Below are positions 15,947 to 24,576 of a stretch of DNA of 49,686 nt, piece after piece. The stretch lies in contig CAZQAE010000040.1 of the NCBI GenBank assembly GCA_964591275.1, forward strand, positions 1 to 49,686, written 5' to 3'. Made by a program: the position numbers and the translations under genes. Source of the stretch: G963674685 sp964591275. GTDB lineage: Bacteria > Lernaellota > Lernaellaia > JACKCT01. Position 1 is the first letter of the stretch, and the number at the start of each line of letters is the position of its first letter. A model generated the notes under the pieces. The model was given only the letters and a program-made list of their open reading frames with translations. It was not told where the DNA came from and did not search any database.

Positions 15947-17503
15947 ATGTTGAAACATTTTCACAATGAAGCCCTGACTGATTTCGGCGATCCCACCCAT
16001 CGAGCGGCATTTGCCGATGCTGTCGCAAATCTCGAATCAAAACTCGGCAAAACACACTCACTGGTTATCGGCGGCAAGGAAATTGCCGCAACGAATACTT
16101 TTAACAGTTATAATCCCGCCAATCCCTCACAGATCATCGGCACCTTCGCCAAAGCCGATGCCGCGGACGCAAGACGAGCCATCGCCGCCGCAAAAGACGC
16201 CTTCAAGGCATGGTCTGACTGGCCTGTGAAACGCCGCGCAAAATTGCTTTTCGATACAGCGGCCATCATGCGCAAGCGGCGACATGAGTTCTCCGCGGCC
16301 ATGGTTCTGGAAACCGGCAAGCCATGGATTGAAGCCGATGCGGATACGGCGGAGGGAATCGACTTTTGCGATTTTTACGCCCGTTTGGCCCTGGAGCTTC
16401 AGGGGACAATACCGCCCATCACGCAGGTTCCGAGTGAGCACTCGGAATTATTTTATATTCCCCTGGGTGTCGGCGCCGTTATACCTCCCTGGAATTTCCC
16501 TTTTGCGATCCTTGTGGGAATGACGGCGGGCTCCATTGTGGCCGGCAATACCGTCGTTCTAAAACCAGCCAGTGATTCTCCATTGGTCGGCCGCATGGCC
16601 TTTGACGCCCTGGTTGAAGCCGGCATGCCGCCGGGCGTCGTCAATTACCTGCCCGGCCCGGGAAGCACAGCGGGGGAAGAATTGGTGACAAATGCCGACA
16701 CCCGCTTCATCACCTTTACCGGTTCCAAAGAAGTGGGCTTGGGCATCATTAAAAAGGCGGCGAAAATCCAACCCGGACAAATATGGATCAAGCGCGTCAT
16801 GGCCGAAATGGGCGGCAAGGACACAATGGTCATCGACAACATGGCCGACATACAAGCCGCGGCGACGGCAACATCAGCCGCCACTTTCGGGTTCGCGGGT
16901 CAAAAATGTTCGGCCTGTAGCAGAGTGATCGTCCACGCCGATATCTACGACCAGTTCCTTCCTCTACTTTTGGACCATGCCAGGAAAATCCAGGTCGGCG
17001 ATCCCAGGTCTTTTGAAACCGGCATGGGACCCGTGATTAACACGCAGAGCCTTGAAAAATGCAAAAAGTATCTTGAAATCGGCAGGCAGGAAGGCCGCTT
17101 AAGCCTCGGCGGAAAAATGATCGAGCAAAATGGCGGCTACTTTCTGGAGCCTACAATCTTCGAAGACATCAAACCCGGCGCCAGAATGGAACAAGAGGAA
17201 ATATTCGGACCCATTCTAACCGTCATGAAATTCTCCGGTGGTTTTGAAGACATGATTCAACTAGCCAACGCCACCGAATACGGCCTGACGGGTTCTATTT
17301 ATACAAACGACCGTGATCGGATCAATTACGCCAAAAGGCACTTTCATGTGGGAAATCTCTATGTCAACAGAAAGTGCACCGGCGCCCTGGTCGGCGCTCA
17401 CCCCTTTGGCGGCTTTAATATGAGCGGCACTGACGGCAAGGCGGGCGGCTCGGATTACCTTCTGTTTTTCACGCAGGCCAAATCGGTTAGCGAACTATTA
17501 TAA
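15947..17503 (+). CDS. rocA: L-glutamate gamma-semialdehyde (P5C) dehydrogenase
   Basis: The 518-residue product belongs to the RocA/PutA-C type of aldehyde dehydrogenases and oxidises glutamate-5-semialdehyde to glutamate with NAD+. Visible are the Rossmann segment VIPPWNFPFAILVGM, the FTGSKEVGL cofactor loop, catalytic Glu287 in AEMGGKD and catalytic Cys321 in GQKCSACSR. The C-terminal GAHPFGGFNMSGTDGKAGG is characteristic of the P5C branch. Length is normal for the free-standing enzyme. GGAGG lies about 10 bases before the ATG. It is followed, after a 10-N gap, by three genes that look like a heteromeric amine/proline dehydrogenase, which fits the preceding step of proline catabolism. Confidence 0.95.
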   Translation: MLKHFHNEALTDFGDPTHRAAFADAVANLESKLGKTHSLVIGGKEIAATNTFNSYNPANPSQIIGTFAKADAADARRAIAAAKDAFKAWSDWPVKRRAKLLFDTAAIMRKRRHEFSAAMVLETGKPWIEADADTAEGIDFCDFYARLALELQGTIPPITQVPSEHSELFYIPLGVGAVIPPWNFPFAILVGMTAGSIVAGNTVVLKPASDSPLVGRMAFDALVEAGMPPGVVNYLPGPGSTAGEELVTNADTRFITFTGSKEVGLGIIKKAAKIQPGQIWIKRVMAEMGGKDTMVIDNMADIQAAATATSAATFGFAGQKCSACSRVIVHADIYDQFLPLLLDHARKIQVGDPRSFETGMGPVINTQSLEKCKKYLEIGRQEGRLSLGGKMIEQNGGYFLEPTIFEDIKPGARMEQEEIFGPILTVMKFSGGFEDMIQLANATEYGLTGSIYTNDRDRINYAKRHFHVGNLYVNRKCTGALVGAHPFGGFNMSGTDGKAGGSDYLLFFTQAKSVSELL

Positions 17504-17525
17504 TCGGACCATCGGTTTATCCAAA

Positions 17526-17535
17526 NNNNNNNNNN
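17526..17535. other. Scaffold gap (10 N)
   Basis: Ten N bases mark a join between contigs, and the true gap size is not known. It lies between the P5C dehydrogenase and the FAD oxidoreductase. A missing gene could therefore sit here, and the operon-like adjacency across it is not proven by the sequence. Confidence 0.95.
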
Positions 17536-17571
17536 AGTGGTTGTGCCCTGGTCATATAAATCTACACAAAA

Positions 17572-19038
17572 ATGGGCAAAACCTCCGACCTGAGAATCAG
17601 TGATCGTCCCGGGCGACGCTTTGAGCGCGGCAAGCGCCTGACAATCAATTTTGAAAATGCGCGTATCAGAGCATTCTCATCCGAACCGGTTGCCGTTGCG
17701 CTGCTGGCAGCGGGCCTGAAAACCTTTTCAAGAAGCATGAAGTTTCACAGGCCGCGTGGCGTCTTCAGTCTTTCAAGCGTTGACGGCAATAGCCTGCTCA
17801 GAATCGACGGCGTTTCCAACACGCCATCCAACCGCGTCTTATGCTGCGATGATATGAGAGTCGAACGTGAAACCGGTTTTCCCACAACATCATTTGATCT
17901 GCTGAGCGTCGCGGACATCATGTTTCCAAAAAAGTTCGACTACCACGGCATGTTCACCGGATCGAAAATATTAAATAGAGGCTTTAGATCCGTCGTGCGT
18001 GGCGTTAGCGGTCTTGGCAAACTCCCCGACCTCATACCCGCCGATCAAAGGCAAATTCGAGACATCGAAGCGGATATTATGGTGGCCGGCGGCGGTCCGG
18101 CGGGAATGACGGCCGCGCTGGAAGCGGCTGATGCGGGCCTTTCCGTTTTGCTGGTCGATAATGACATGAAACCGGGCGGCCATCTGCTAGGATTTATGGA
18201 AAGCGTCCAGGAGTTTGAAAGCGGAATGGCATGGGCAAAGCAACATGCAAAGCTCATCGATAGCTCAAACATTCAATTCATGCCCGAATCTGAAGTCATA
18301 GGATATTATTCCGAAGGGTTTTTCGTATTGCGTGATTCCAGGGGTCTAACGAAAGTCCGAGCGAAACAACACATCCTGGCGTGCGGGGCGCATGAACAGA
18401 TTCTTCCCTTTGCCAACAACGATCTTCCCGGAATCTTCGGGGCCGGATCTCTCTCATCGCTCGTTGCGCGTTACGGCGTTCGAGCCGGATCAAAGGCTGT
18501 CGTCATCGGTTGCGACGCCTTCGCTCAATCTCTTGCCAATCGTCTCGATGAATTTAACATTGATGTCGCTTGCATCGCCACGCAAAAACAACAATCAGAA
18601 ACACCAACTGGCTCTATGGACAGCCTCGAACAAAAAGGCGTGCAGGTTCTGCATGGATTTCGTATCGCGCAAGCTTCGGGACGCCAGAAACTAGAGGGAG
18701 TCAAAATCACCGGTCCCGACTCCCGGAACGCTTTCAGCGTCAAATGCGACATTCTTGCCGTGGATGCGCCGCTTGCGCCCCGCTACGAACTCGCCGGGCA
18801 AGCCGGAGTGCATGTTGGATATGATAAAGAGATCGGGGCATTCCGACCGCGCATGGATAACTTCGGGCGCACATCGGCGCAAGGGGTTTACGTCGCCGGG
18901 CAGATGGCCGGGCATAATAAACCGGATGACATCATTCGATCCGCACGTCTGGCGGCGGCCGCTGCGGCGTGCGACGCAGGCGAAACGACCGCTCGCAAAT
19001 TACGTTTGCAGGAACTTGCCGGAGCGTCCCATGCCTAA
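17572..19038 (+). CDS. FAD-dependent oxidoreductase, alpha-type subunit (sarcosine oxidase alpha/opine oxidase A/proline dehydrogenase alpha-like)
   Basis: Residues about 20-105 form the Fer2_4-like domain found at the start of heterotetrameric sarcosine oxidase alpha, with the marker SRSMKFHRPRGVFSL. A two-dinucleotide-binding flavoprotein follows: IMVAGGGPAGMTAALEAADAG near residue 165 and a second, degenerate site AVVIGCDAFAQSLANRL near 310. The C-terminal GVYVAGQMAGHNKPDDIIRSARLAAA is a typical FAD-binding end. An in-frame stop lies between the N gap and ATG 17572, so the gene is complete although no Shine-Dalgarno is visible. It overlaps the BFD-like gene by 8 bases. It would accept electrons from the beta subunit. 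Substrate is inferred from the neighbouring P5C dehydrogenase. Confidence 0.82.
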   Translation: MGKTSDLRISDRPGRRFERGKRLTINFENARIRAFSSEPVAVALLAAGLKTFSRSMKFHRPRGVFSLSSVDGNSLLRIDGVSNTPSNRVLCCDDMRVERETGFPTTSFDLLSVADIMFPKKFDYHGMFTGSKILNRGFRSVVRGVSGLGKLPDLIPADQRQIRDIEADIMVAGGGPAGMTAALEAADAGLSVLLVDNDMKPGGHLLGFMESVQEFESGMAWAKQHAKLIDSSNIQFMPESEVIGYYSEGFFVLRDSRGLTKVRAKQHILACGAHEQILPFANNDLPGIFGAGSLSSLVARYGVRAGSKAVVIGCDAFAQSLANRLDEFNIDVACIATQKQQSETPTGSMDSLEQKGVQVLHGFRIAQASGRQKLEGVKITGPDSRNAFSVKCDILAVDAPLAPRYELAGQAGVHVGYDKEIGAFRPRMDNFGRTSAQGVYVAGQMAGHNKPDDIIRSARLAAAAAACDAGETTARKLRLQELAGASHA

Positions 19039-19312
19039 AACCTTCATTTGCATGTGCGAAGATGTTACGGAAATTGAAATCAGGGAGGCTGTTCGCGCGG
19101 GGCACGACAACCTGGAGAGCCTGAAGCGTTATCTCGCCGTCGGCACGGGAGCTTGCCAGGCGAAAATGTGCGTGGGCGCCATGTTGCGCATCATTGCAGA
19201 AGAAACAGACAAGGATATCGCCGATGCCGCGCCTCTTGTCAGTCGCCCCCCTTTGTCGCTGACGCCGCTCGGATATTTTGCCGGCCTCGAAAAGGAGCAG
19301 GGCGAAAAATGA
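19031..19312 (+). CDS. BFD-like [2Fe-2S]-binding small subunit
   Basis: This 93-residue protein carries four cysteines in the BFD (bacterioferritin-associated ferredoxin) spacing: Cys7 and Cys9 (FICMCEDV) and Cys42 and Cys47 (TGACQAKMCVG). They should ligate one [2Fe-2S] cluster. In related systems this module is either fused to the alpha flavoprotein or encoded separately and passes electrons between flavins. The start at 19031 overlaps the alpha gene by 8 bases, and its stop overlaps the beta gene by 4, which signals a tightly coupled complex. The C-terminal tail after residue 60 is not recognised. Confidence 0.85.
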   Translation: MPKTFICMCEDVTEIEIREAVRAGHDNLESLKRYLAVGTGACQAKMCVGAMLRIIAEETDKDIADAAPLVSRPPLSLTPLGYFAGLEKEQGEK

Positions 19313-20445
19313 AAGCCAAAGCGGTCATCATCGGCGGCGGAGTCATCGGTCTTTCGCTGGCCTGGCATCTTGGCCGACTGGGATGGCGAAACGTGGTGGT
19401 CGTGGAAAAGGGACATCTCAACGGCGGCGCAACGGGACGTTGCGGCGGCGGGGTTCGCGAGCAATGGAGCAGCGCGCGAAACATCGAAATAATGAAACGC
19501 TCAATCTCCTTGTTCAAGTCTCTTGCCTCCGAGACCGGTGAAAATGTCTGGTTCAGGCAAGGCGGATATCTTTTTCTGGCGAAAAACGACTCGCATGTCG
19601 CGCAACTCGAAACCAGCGTCAAGCTTCAAAACGAACACGGTTCCCCAACACGAATGATGACCCTTGGCGAAATACATCGCCTTTGTCCCTACATCAACAC
19701 CGATGATGTACTCGCCGGTTCCTTCAATCCAAATGACGGCGTCTTGTTTCCCTTTTCCGTGGCACACGCCTTCGCTAAGGGAATAAAAAAGCACGGCAAC
19801 ACCCTCATCACGCATAATCCCGTCACGAATATCGAAGTTCAATCCGGAAAGATCCGGCGCGTCGCCACCGAAAAAGTCGAAATCGAAACTTCGATTGTCG
19901 TCAACGCCGCCGGAACATGGGCTCCAGCCATCGGAGCGATGGCGGGGGTCGATCTTCCCAATTATCCTGAAAAACACGAGGCGCTGGTGACGGAATCTCT
20001 ACGTCCATTTCTCAGGCCCAACCTCGTGCCCATGGACAGCGGCCTTTTCGTTTCTCAGACCATGCGAGGTGAGATATACGCCTGCCTGGGAGTCGAGAAA
20101 GGAATGGCCGAGAATTATCGTTCCTCCTTCAAATTCATCACCGCCATCAGTCGCGCCATGGTCGATCTGATTCCACGCCTTTCCGCGGTCAAAGTCTTGC
20201 GGCAATGGGGCGGATATTATGACATCACTCCCGACACCAATCCGATTCTGGGACCCGTTGAAGGCGTCGAAGGCTTCATACAATGCCACGGTTTCATGGG
20301 GCACGGATTCATGATGGCTCCCGCCATCGGCGAGATTATGGCAGAGTTTATGGTCCATGAAAAAATCCACCCGGAAATTGAAAATTGCCGCCTAATTCGA
20401 TTTCAAACGGGCGGATTGGTCGCGGAAAAGATGATAATCGGCTAG
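19309..20445 (+). CDS. FAD-dependent DAO-family oxidoreductase, beta-type catalytic subunit (proline dehydrogenase beta/sarcosine oxidase beta-like)
   Basis: The 378-residue protein begins with the FAD-binding KAVIIGGGVIGLSLAWHLGRLGW, then NGGATGRCGGGVREQWSS, an ordinary DAO middle and the C-terminal GFIQCHGFMGHGFMMAPAIGEIMAEF that closes over the flavin in SoxB-like enzymes. It oxidises a secondary amine such as L-proline or sarcosine. ATG 19309 has GGAG about 12 bases upstream and overlaps the BFD gene's TGA. The alpha-BFD-beta order next to P5C dehydrogenase matches the multi-subunit dye-linked L-proline dehydrogenases of hyperthermophilic archaea. Opine, hydroxyproline or sarcosine oxidation remain possible. 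Confidence 0.85.
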   Translation: MKAKAVIIGGGVIGLSLAWHLGRLGWRNVVVVEKGHLNGGATGRCGGGVREQWSSARNIEIMKRSISLFKSLASETGENVWFRQGGYLFLAKNDSHVAQLETSVKLQNEHGSPTRMMTLGEIHRLCPYINTDDVLAGSFNPNDGVLFPFSVAHAFAKGIKKHGNTLITHNPVTNIEVQSGKIRRVATEKVEIETSIVVNAAGTWAPAIGAMAGVDLPNYPEKHEALVTESLRPFLRPNLVPMDSGLFVSQTMRGEIYACLGVEKGMAENYRSSFKFITAISRAMVDLIPRLSAVKVLRQWGGYYDITPDTNPILGPVEGVEGFIQCHGFMGHGFMMAPAIGEIMAEFMVHEKIHPEIENCRLIRFQTGGLVAEKMIIG

Positions 20446-20586
20446 TAATTCGTTCCTTAGGGAAAAAACAACGAACCACTCGCAGTTATCAGGGAAACAA
20501 AATCCGAGACGCCTTACCGCCCCGAACTCCTTGACAAGCCGGTGGGGATGGCATAGCGAATTCAAGGTTTTGATTGGAGGCTCCAA

Positions 20587-21366
20587 ATGACAAAATTCAC
20601 CGGTCTCGTTCTCGCCCTAACAGTTGCCCTCGGCCTTTTGTTCGTATCCGCGACGTGGGCGCAGGAAACTCAGGGATGGTATATGGAAGAATACCTGGAG
20701 ACCATCGCTCCAGCGGACATGCCCACGCGCAACGGCATTATTAAAACATGGTACGGGGCTGGAAAACTGAAGAAGGATTCTTTTGGGCAGGAAGTCCTCA
20801 TTTTCCGCCCGGACACAAAAGAGACCTTCCTGTTGCATCCTGCGTCGCGCACTTACGCAGTACTGCCGATTGAGCACATGAGGATGATGGCCGAGCGGTC
20901 CCTTGCCGCCTATGATTCGATCACCTCCAATCCGACGGCAAAACCTGGCGATATTTATCATATTACTGGCCGGACTAAAAAAATCGGTGCATGGAACTGT
21001 CAAGAGATTGAATTGAAAGTCCAAACGGTCACGGCTCCGGGCGTAACATCCAGGACAACATGGTGGATCACAAACGAAGCCGGCGTCGGACCGGAATTGC
21101 TGATCAACATTTTCCGGGCTTCCATGGGCGACACAAAATCCCCGGGAATCCATAAACTATTTGACGCCATCGCAACTCTGGACGGCTTTCCTGTCCGCCA
21201 ACAAACGGTAACCGATGCCCAGGGTCAAAAAGTGACGACAACATTGACCATGCACATGATAAAAAAACAAAAGTTCGACTTGTCTGTTTTTTCGGTTCCT
21301 GAAGGGTATAAAAGGTCTCATATGCCGGGTCCCGCCTCTCCCGGCATGAAAAAGATGCCTGAATAA
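20587..21366 (+). CDS. Periplasmic DUF4412-like protein of unknown function
   Basis: A signal peptide covers residues 1-25 (cleavage around TWA-QETQ). The mature part is beta-rich with short strands and a repeated hydrophobic pattern (GIIKTWYGAGKLK, EVLIFRPDTKETFLL, HPASRTYAVLPI, KKIGAWNCQEIELKV, TTWWITNEAGVG), which resembles DUF4412 and lipoprotein-carrier-like LolA folds. TGGAGG sits 6-8 bases before the ATG. The upstream spacer has TTGACA at 20531 without a matching -10. The C-terminus is rich in Pro, Met and Lys. No enzymatic motif is visible; a lipid- or metal-binding periplasmic role is possible but not shown. Confidence 0.7.
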   Translation: MTKFTGLVLALTVALGLLFVSATWAQETQGWYMEEYLETIAPADMPTRNGIIKTWYGAGKLKKDSFGQEVLIFRPDTKETFLLHPASRTYAVLPIEHMRMMAERSLAAYDSITSNPTAKPGDIYHITGRTKKIGAWNCQEIELKVQTVTAPGVTSRTTWWITNEAGVGPELLINIFRASMGDTKSPGIHKLFDAIATLDGFPVRQQTVTDAQGQKVTTTLTMHMIKKQKFDLSVFSVPEGYKRSHMPGPASPGMKKMPE

Positions 21367-21421
21367 CTGTATTCAATCGACGACTCAAATTTCCAACTTT
21401 TACGAAGGCGCACAAACAACC

Positions 21422-22711
21422 ATGACTGGATATCGCAGCCACGCGAAGTCTCTCGTGACGCACTTTCCAGTCCAATACCCATGCATATTTTTGCTGGCGC
21501 TGACGGTTCTTATTTCCTCATGCGCCGCCATTCAGTGGGGTTATTACCGAACCGGAAAAGCGATTGAAGACGCGGATTTTGAAAAGATGCTGGCCACGGT
21601 GACCGACGAAGGCCTCATCGGCGGCAACGACATTGAAATCCTACTCAATGGCGACCGGATATTTCCCGCTATGTTAAAAGCCATTGCGGATGCGGCAGAG
21701 ACGATCCATCTGGAAACCTATATCTTTCGTTCGGACGAAATCAGCCGGAAATTCTCAGAAGCTCTGAGATTAAAAGCACAATCCGGGCTCGCCGTACGAG
21801 TCATTGTCGATTATTTCGGCGACGAAATGACAGAAAACTTCAAGCAGGAAATGATAGATTCGGGAATTCAACTGGCCATTGAAAATCCACCGACCTGGGC
21901 GAAAATGATGCACGGCAATGTCAGAACGCACAGAAAATTGCTCATTGTTGACGGGCGCATCGCGTTTACCGGCGGAATCGGCATTGATGACAGATGGCGC
22001 GGAAACGCTCAAGACGCGAACCACTGGCGGGAAACGCAGTGCCGGATCCAGGGTCCTGTTGTTTCCCATTTTCAATCCATGTTCATCGACAGTTGGAAAA
22101 GGTCGGCAGGCCTAACCCTGGAAAATGTGCGATTATTCCCTGCGCCCAGGCCCATCGGCGACAAATTGGCCGCGTCCGTCGGTCGCACCGATGAAAAGCG
22201 CTGGAGCAAAGTCAGGGAAATGGTGCTTCTGTCGCTTGCGGCCAGTCGCCGATATTACTGGATCAGCAGCGCATACTTCAATCCCGATTTCGACTCGATG
22301 AAAGCCCTCATGGAGGCCGTCGAACGTGGAGTGGATGTTCGAGTGATGGTTTCAGGAGACAAAATCGATCTGTACTCCAGCAGGCTCTTAGCCGGGAAAA
22401 ACTTCGCTCGCCTGATCAAAGCCGGCGTCAAAATCTACGAGTATCAACAGACCAACATGCACGCGAAAACGATCGTTGCAGACGACCTGTTTGTCACGAT
22501 CGGTTCCACGAATATTTGCAATCGGGCTTTTAACTACAATTACGAGAGCAATCTGGTCGTGTATGACGAAGAGATCGCATCTCAAATGAAAGACATCTTT
22601 TCACAGGATTTGCGGCATTGCGTTGAAATCAATGCCTACGACTGGGAGAGACGTCCTTTACACAGGCGCGTTATGGAACAGGCCGTCGGCGTCATCGAGG
22701 GTTGGATGTGA
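21422..22711 (+). CDS. Phospholipase D/cardiolipin synthase-like lipoprotein
   Basis: Two HKD motifs identify the PLD superfamily: HRKLLIVD (His170, Lys172, Asp177) and HAKTIVAD (His347, Lys349, Asp354), each followed by a Gly-Gly or Gly-Ser loop (FTGGIGIDDRW, IGSTNICNRAF). Such enzymes join phosphatidyl groups to form cardiolipin or hydrolyse phospholipids. The N-terminus has a hydrophobic stretch ending LISSC (Cys34), a plausible lipobox, so the protein is probably anchored in the periplasm rather than carrying the two N-terminal helices of classical ClsA. Length (429) is similar to ClsB-type enzymes. The start ATG has GAAGG about 11 bases upstream. Confidence 0.85.
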   Translation: MTGYRSHAKSLVTHFPVQYPCIFLLALTVLISSCAAIQWGYYRTGKAIEDADFEKMLATVTDEGLIGGNDIEILLNGDRIFPAMLKAIADAAETIHLETYIFRSDEISRKFSEALRLKAQSGLAVRVIVDYFGDEMTENFKQEMIDSGIQLAIENPPTWAKMMHGNVRTHRKLLIVDGRIAFTGGIGIDDRWRGNAQDANHWRETQCRIQGPVVSHFQSMFIDSWKRSAGLTLENVRLFPAPRPIGDKLAASVGRTDEKRWSKVREMVLLSLAASRRYYWISSAYFNPDFDSMKALMEAVERGVDVRVMVSGDKIDLYSSRLLAGKNFARLIKAGVKIYEYQQTNMHAKTIVADDLFVTIGSTNICNRAFNYNYESNLVVYDEEIASQMKDIFSQDLRHCVEINAYDWERRPLHRRVMEQAVGVIEGWM

Positions 22712-22823
22712 CGGCAAAAATAGTTCGTTTTAATGTGGTGCTATTGCGCGGCAAAAAAAAACCCGATATAAATGGAGATTGATCAGAGCGTTTTTTCGAA
22801 TCAAAAAAAGCGGGAGTGTTTTT

Positions 22824-23294
22824 GTGAACGTCGAGTATATTAACCCATTCATTGATGCCATTGTGAACGTCCTAAAAACGATGGCGCAGACCGATGCCCG
22901 GGCCGGAAAGCCCTCAATAAAAGGGAGCAAAACCAGCAAGGGCGATGTGACAGGTTTGATAGGACTGGCCGGCGAACAGGCCAAGGGCTCTATCGCTGTT
23001 TCTTTCTCGGCTTCCTGCATTCTCAAAGTCGTATCCAATATGCTGATGGAAGAGTTTACTGAGATCACCGATGAAGTGACGGACGCGGTCGGTGAAATCA
23101 CGAACATGGTCTCCGGCGGAGCCAAGAAAACCCTTTCGGAAAAAAACATCAGGTTTGATATGGCCATCCCGTCTGTCATCGTGGGGCAAGGGCACTCGAT
23201 CACACATATGACAAGCGGGCCCGTCATCGCCCTTCCCTTCGAGACGGATCACGGACCTTTCTTTATTGAGATATGCATCGTCAACACGGGGTAA
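22824..23294 (+). CDS. cheX: CheX family CheY-P phosphatase-like protein
   Basis: The 156-residue protein opens with the CheX signature NVEYINPFIDAIVNVLKTM and carries the phosphatase motif EITNMVSGGAKKTLS (Glu and Asn of the E-x2-N helix) followed about 20 residues later by AIPSVIVGQGHSI. CheX dephosphorylates CheY-like response regulators. GTG 22824 was chosen because GGGAG lies 7 bases upstream; a longer in-frame TTG at 22779 has no such site. No chemotaxis genes are near, so it probably serves another response regulator or is part of a scattered set. Confidence 0.85.
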   Translation: MNVEYINPFIDAIVNVLKTMAQTDARAGKPSIKGSKTSKGDVTGLIGLAGEQAKGSIAVSFSASCILKVVSNMLMEEFTEITDEVTDAVGEITNMVSGGAKKTLSEKNIRFDMAIPSVIVGQGHSITHMTSGPVIALPFETDHGPFFIEICIVNTG

Positions 23295-23368
23295 TTCCTT
23301 AGCAAATTCCTCGCTGTGACAAATTGCCTGTTTTCGCTAATTTGACGTTATTATTAGGCTGACATTAG

Positions 23369-24178
23369 ATGTCTTTTCCCGGTGATCTGACGCCATACCT
23401 GGAGACCGCGTGCGATACCGCCATCAACGCGGGACAGATTCTGCGCAATCGATTCGGCAAATCGGTGATTGATTTCAAAGGCGAGATCGATATTGTCACC
23501 GACGCGGATCACGCCTCGGAATCCTTATGTATGAAAAATCTGCTTTCGGCCTTTGGGCAAACAGATTTTCTCGGCGAAGAAGGACGGGGAAAAGATACCG
23601 GCGCCGATCTGTGCTGGATCGTAGATCCCCTTGACGGCACCAACAACTACGCCCATAAAATCCCCATCTTCTGCGTCTCCATTGCTCTAGCCTATAAAGG
23701 CAGACCGATTGTCGGCGTCGTACACGCGCCAATTTTCAACGAAACATTTACAGCGACCGCAAACGGCGGCGCATTCCTCAACGGCAATCCGATCCATGTC
23801 AGTTCCATTACGAAACCCCTGGGGGCGGTCACCGTCACCGGTTTCCCATATGACCGTCGAAGCAATCCAAATAACAACCTGGACAATTTCTGCGTGATTG
23901 CCCCCGAGGTCCAGGGAATACGACGCCTTGGCTCGGCGGCCATGGACTTGTGTTGGGTGGCTGCCGGTCGATTTGACGCTTATTGGGAATTGCGCCTCTC
24001 GCCCTGGGACTTCGCGGCCGGCGCGCTAATCGCGCATGAAGCCGGCGGCAAAGTCACTGATTTCCAAAATGGCGAGTTGAGCCTCAAATCTAACACTATT
24101 GTCGCCACTAACGGACATCTGCACGATGAATTTCTGCGTTTATTGCGTGGAAATAACAGAAATATGAAGCAATCATAA
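23369..24178 (+). CDS. Inositol monophosphatase family protein
   Basis: The 269-residue product has the lithium-sensitive phosphatase motifs: GEEG near residue 70, WIVDPLDGTNNYAH (metal-binding Asp residues) near 86-99 and the C-terminal SPWDFAAGALIAHEAGG. The family hydrolyses phosphate monoesters such as inositol-1-phosphate, 3'-phosphoadenosine 5'-phosphate or sugar phosphates using Mg2+. The start ATG lacks a strong Shine-Dalgarno. Substrate cannot be assigned; the SuhB or CysQ-like role is open. Confidence 0.9.
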   Translation: MSFPGDLTPYLETACDTAINAGQILRNRFGKSVIDFKGEIDIVTDADHASESLCMKNLLSAFGQTDFLGEEGRGKDTGADLCWIVDPLDGTNNYAHKIPIFCVSIALAYKGRPIVGVVHAPIFNETFTATANGGAFLNGNPIHVSSITKPLGAVTVTGFPYDRRSNPNNNLDNFCVIAPEVQGIRRLGSAAMDLCWVAAGRFDAYWELRLSPWDFAAGALIAHEAGGKVTDFQNGELSLKSNTIVATNGHLHDEFLRLLRGNNRNMKQS

Positions 24179-24261
24179 TGTTCGGCGCCCGTTAATAATT
24201 CTCAGTATGACTTCGATGAATTGGCGCATTTCTCCATCAGCAAAATCGATGGAATTTCGCC

Positions 24262-24290
24262 TTGACAATAGCGGCAATTGGAACTAAGTT
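24262..24290 (+). promoter_or_regulatory. Candidate sigma-70 promoter for the macromolecular synthesis operon
   Basis: A perfect -35 TTGACA (24262-24267) and a 17-base spacer lead to TAAGTT (24285-24290), which keeps the TA and final T of the -10 consensus. It sits in the 196-base spacer before rpsU, giving a leader of about 80 bases. The position fits, but the -10 is weak. Confidence 0.5.
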
Positions 24291-24374
24291 TCCGCGTCCA
24301 TCTTTCGAGGTGGATTCACTGGTTTTGACTAGTGTTGCAACTTATTGGTGCACATCAAGGAGGTTGATTCAACA

Positions 24375-24575
24375 ATGGCGGGAATTCGCGTTCGCGAGAA
24401 TGAAAACATGCAAAGCGCCATGAAGCGCTTCAAACGTCAGTGTGAAAAAGCCGGCATTCTTTCCGAAGTGAGGAAAAAGGAATATTACGAGAAGCCTAGC
24501 GTTCGGAGCAAGAGGAAAGCGGCCGCTGCCAGAAAGAGGCTTTTGAAAAAAATCCGTAAGCTTGAGGCCCGATAA
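24375..24575 (+). CDS. rpsU: Ribosomal protein bS21
   Basis: The product (66 aa) has the S21 core IRVRENENMQSAMKRFKRQCEKAGILSEVRKKEYYEKPS, followed by a very basic C-terminus that binds 16S rRNA near the anti-Shine-Dalgarno region. ATG 24375 is the only sensible start; a frame extension to GTG 24345 would add unrelated residues. AAGGAGG lies 11 bases upstream, slightly far but strong. It begins the classical rpsU-dnaG-rpoD operon. Confidence 0.95.
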   Translation: MAGIRVRENENMQSAMKRFKRQCEKAGILSEVRKKEYYEKPSVRSKRKAAAARKRLLKKIRKLEAR

Positions 24576-24576
24576 T

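Noticed and set aside
20531..20559. Perfect TTGACA before the DUF4412-like gene as a promoter
   Set aside because: The hexamer at the right spacing (TAGCGA) matches the -10 consensus poorly, so I did not list it as a feature.
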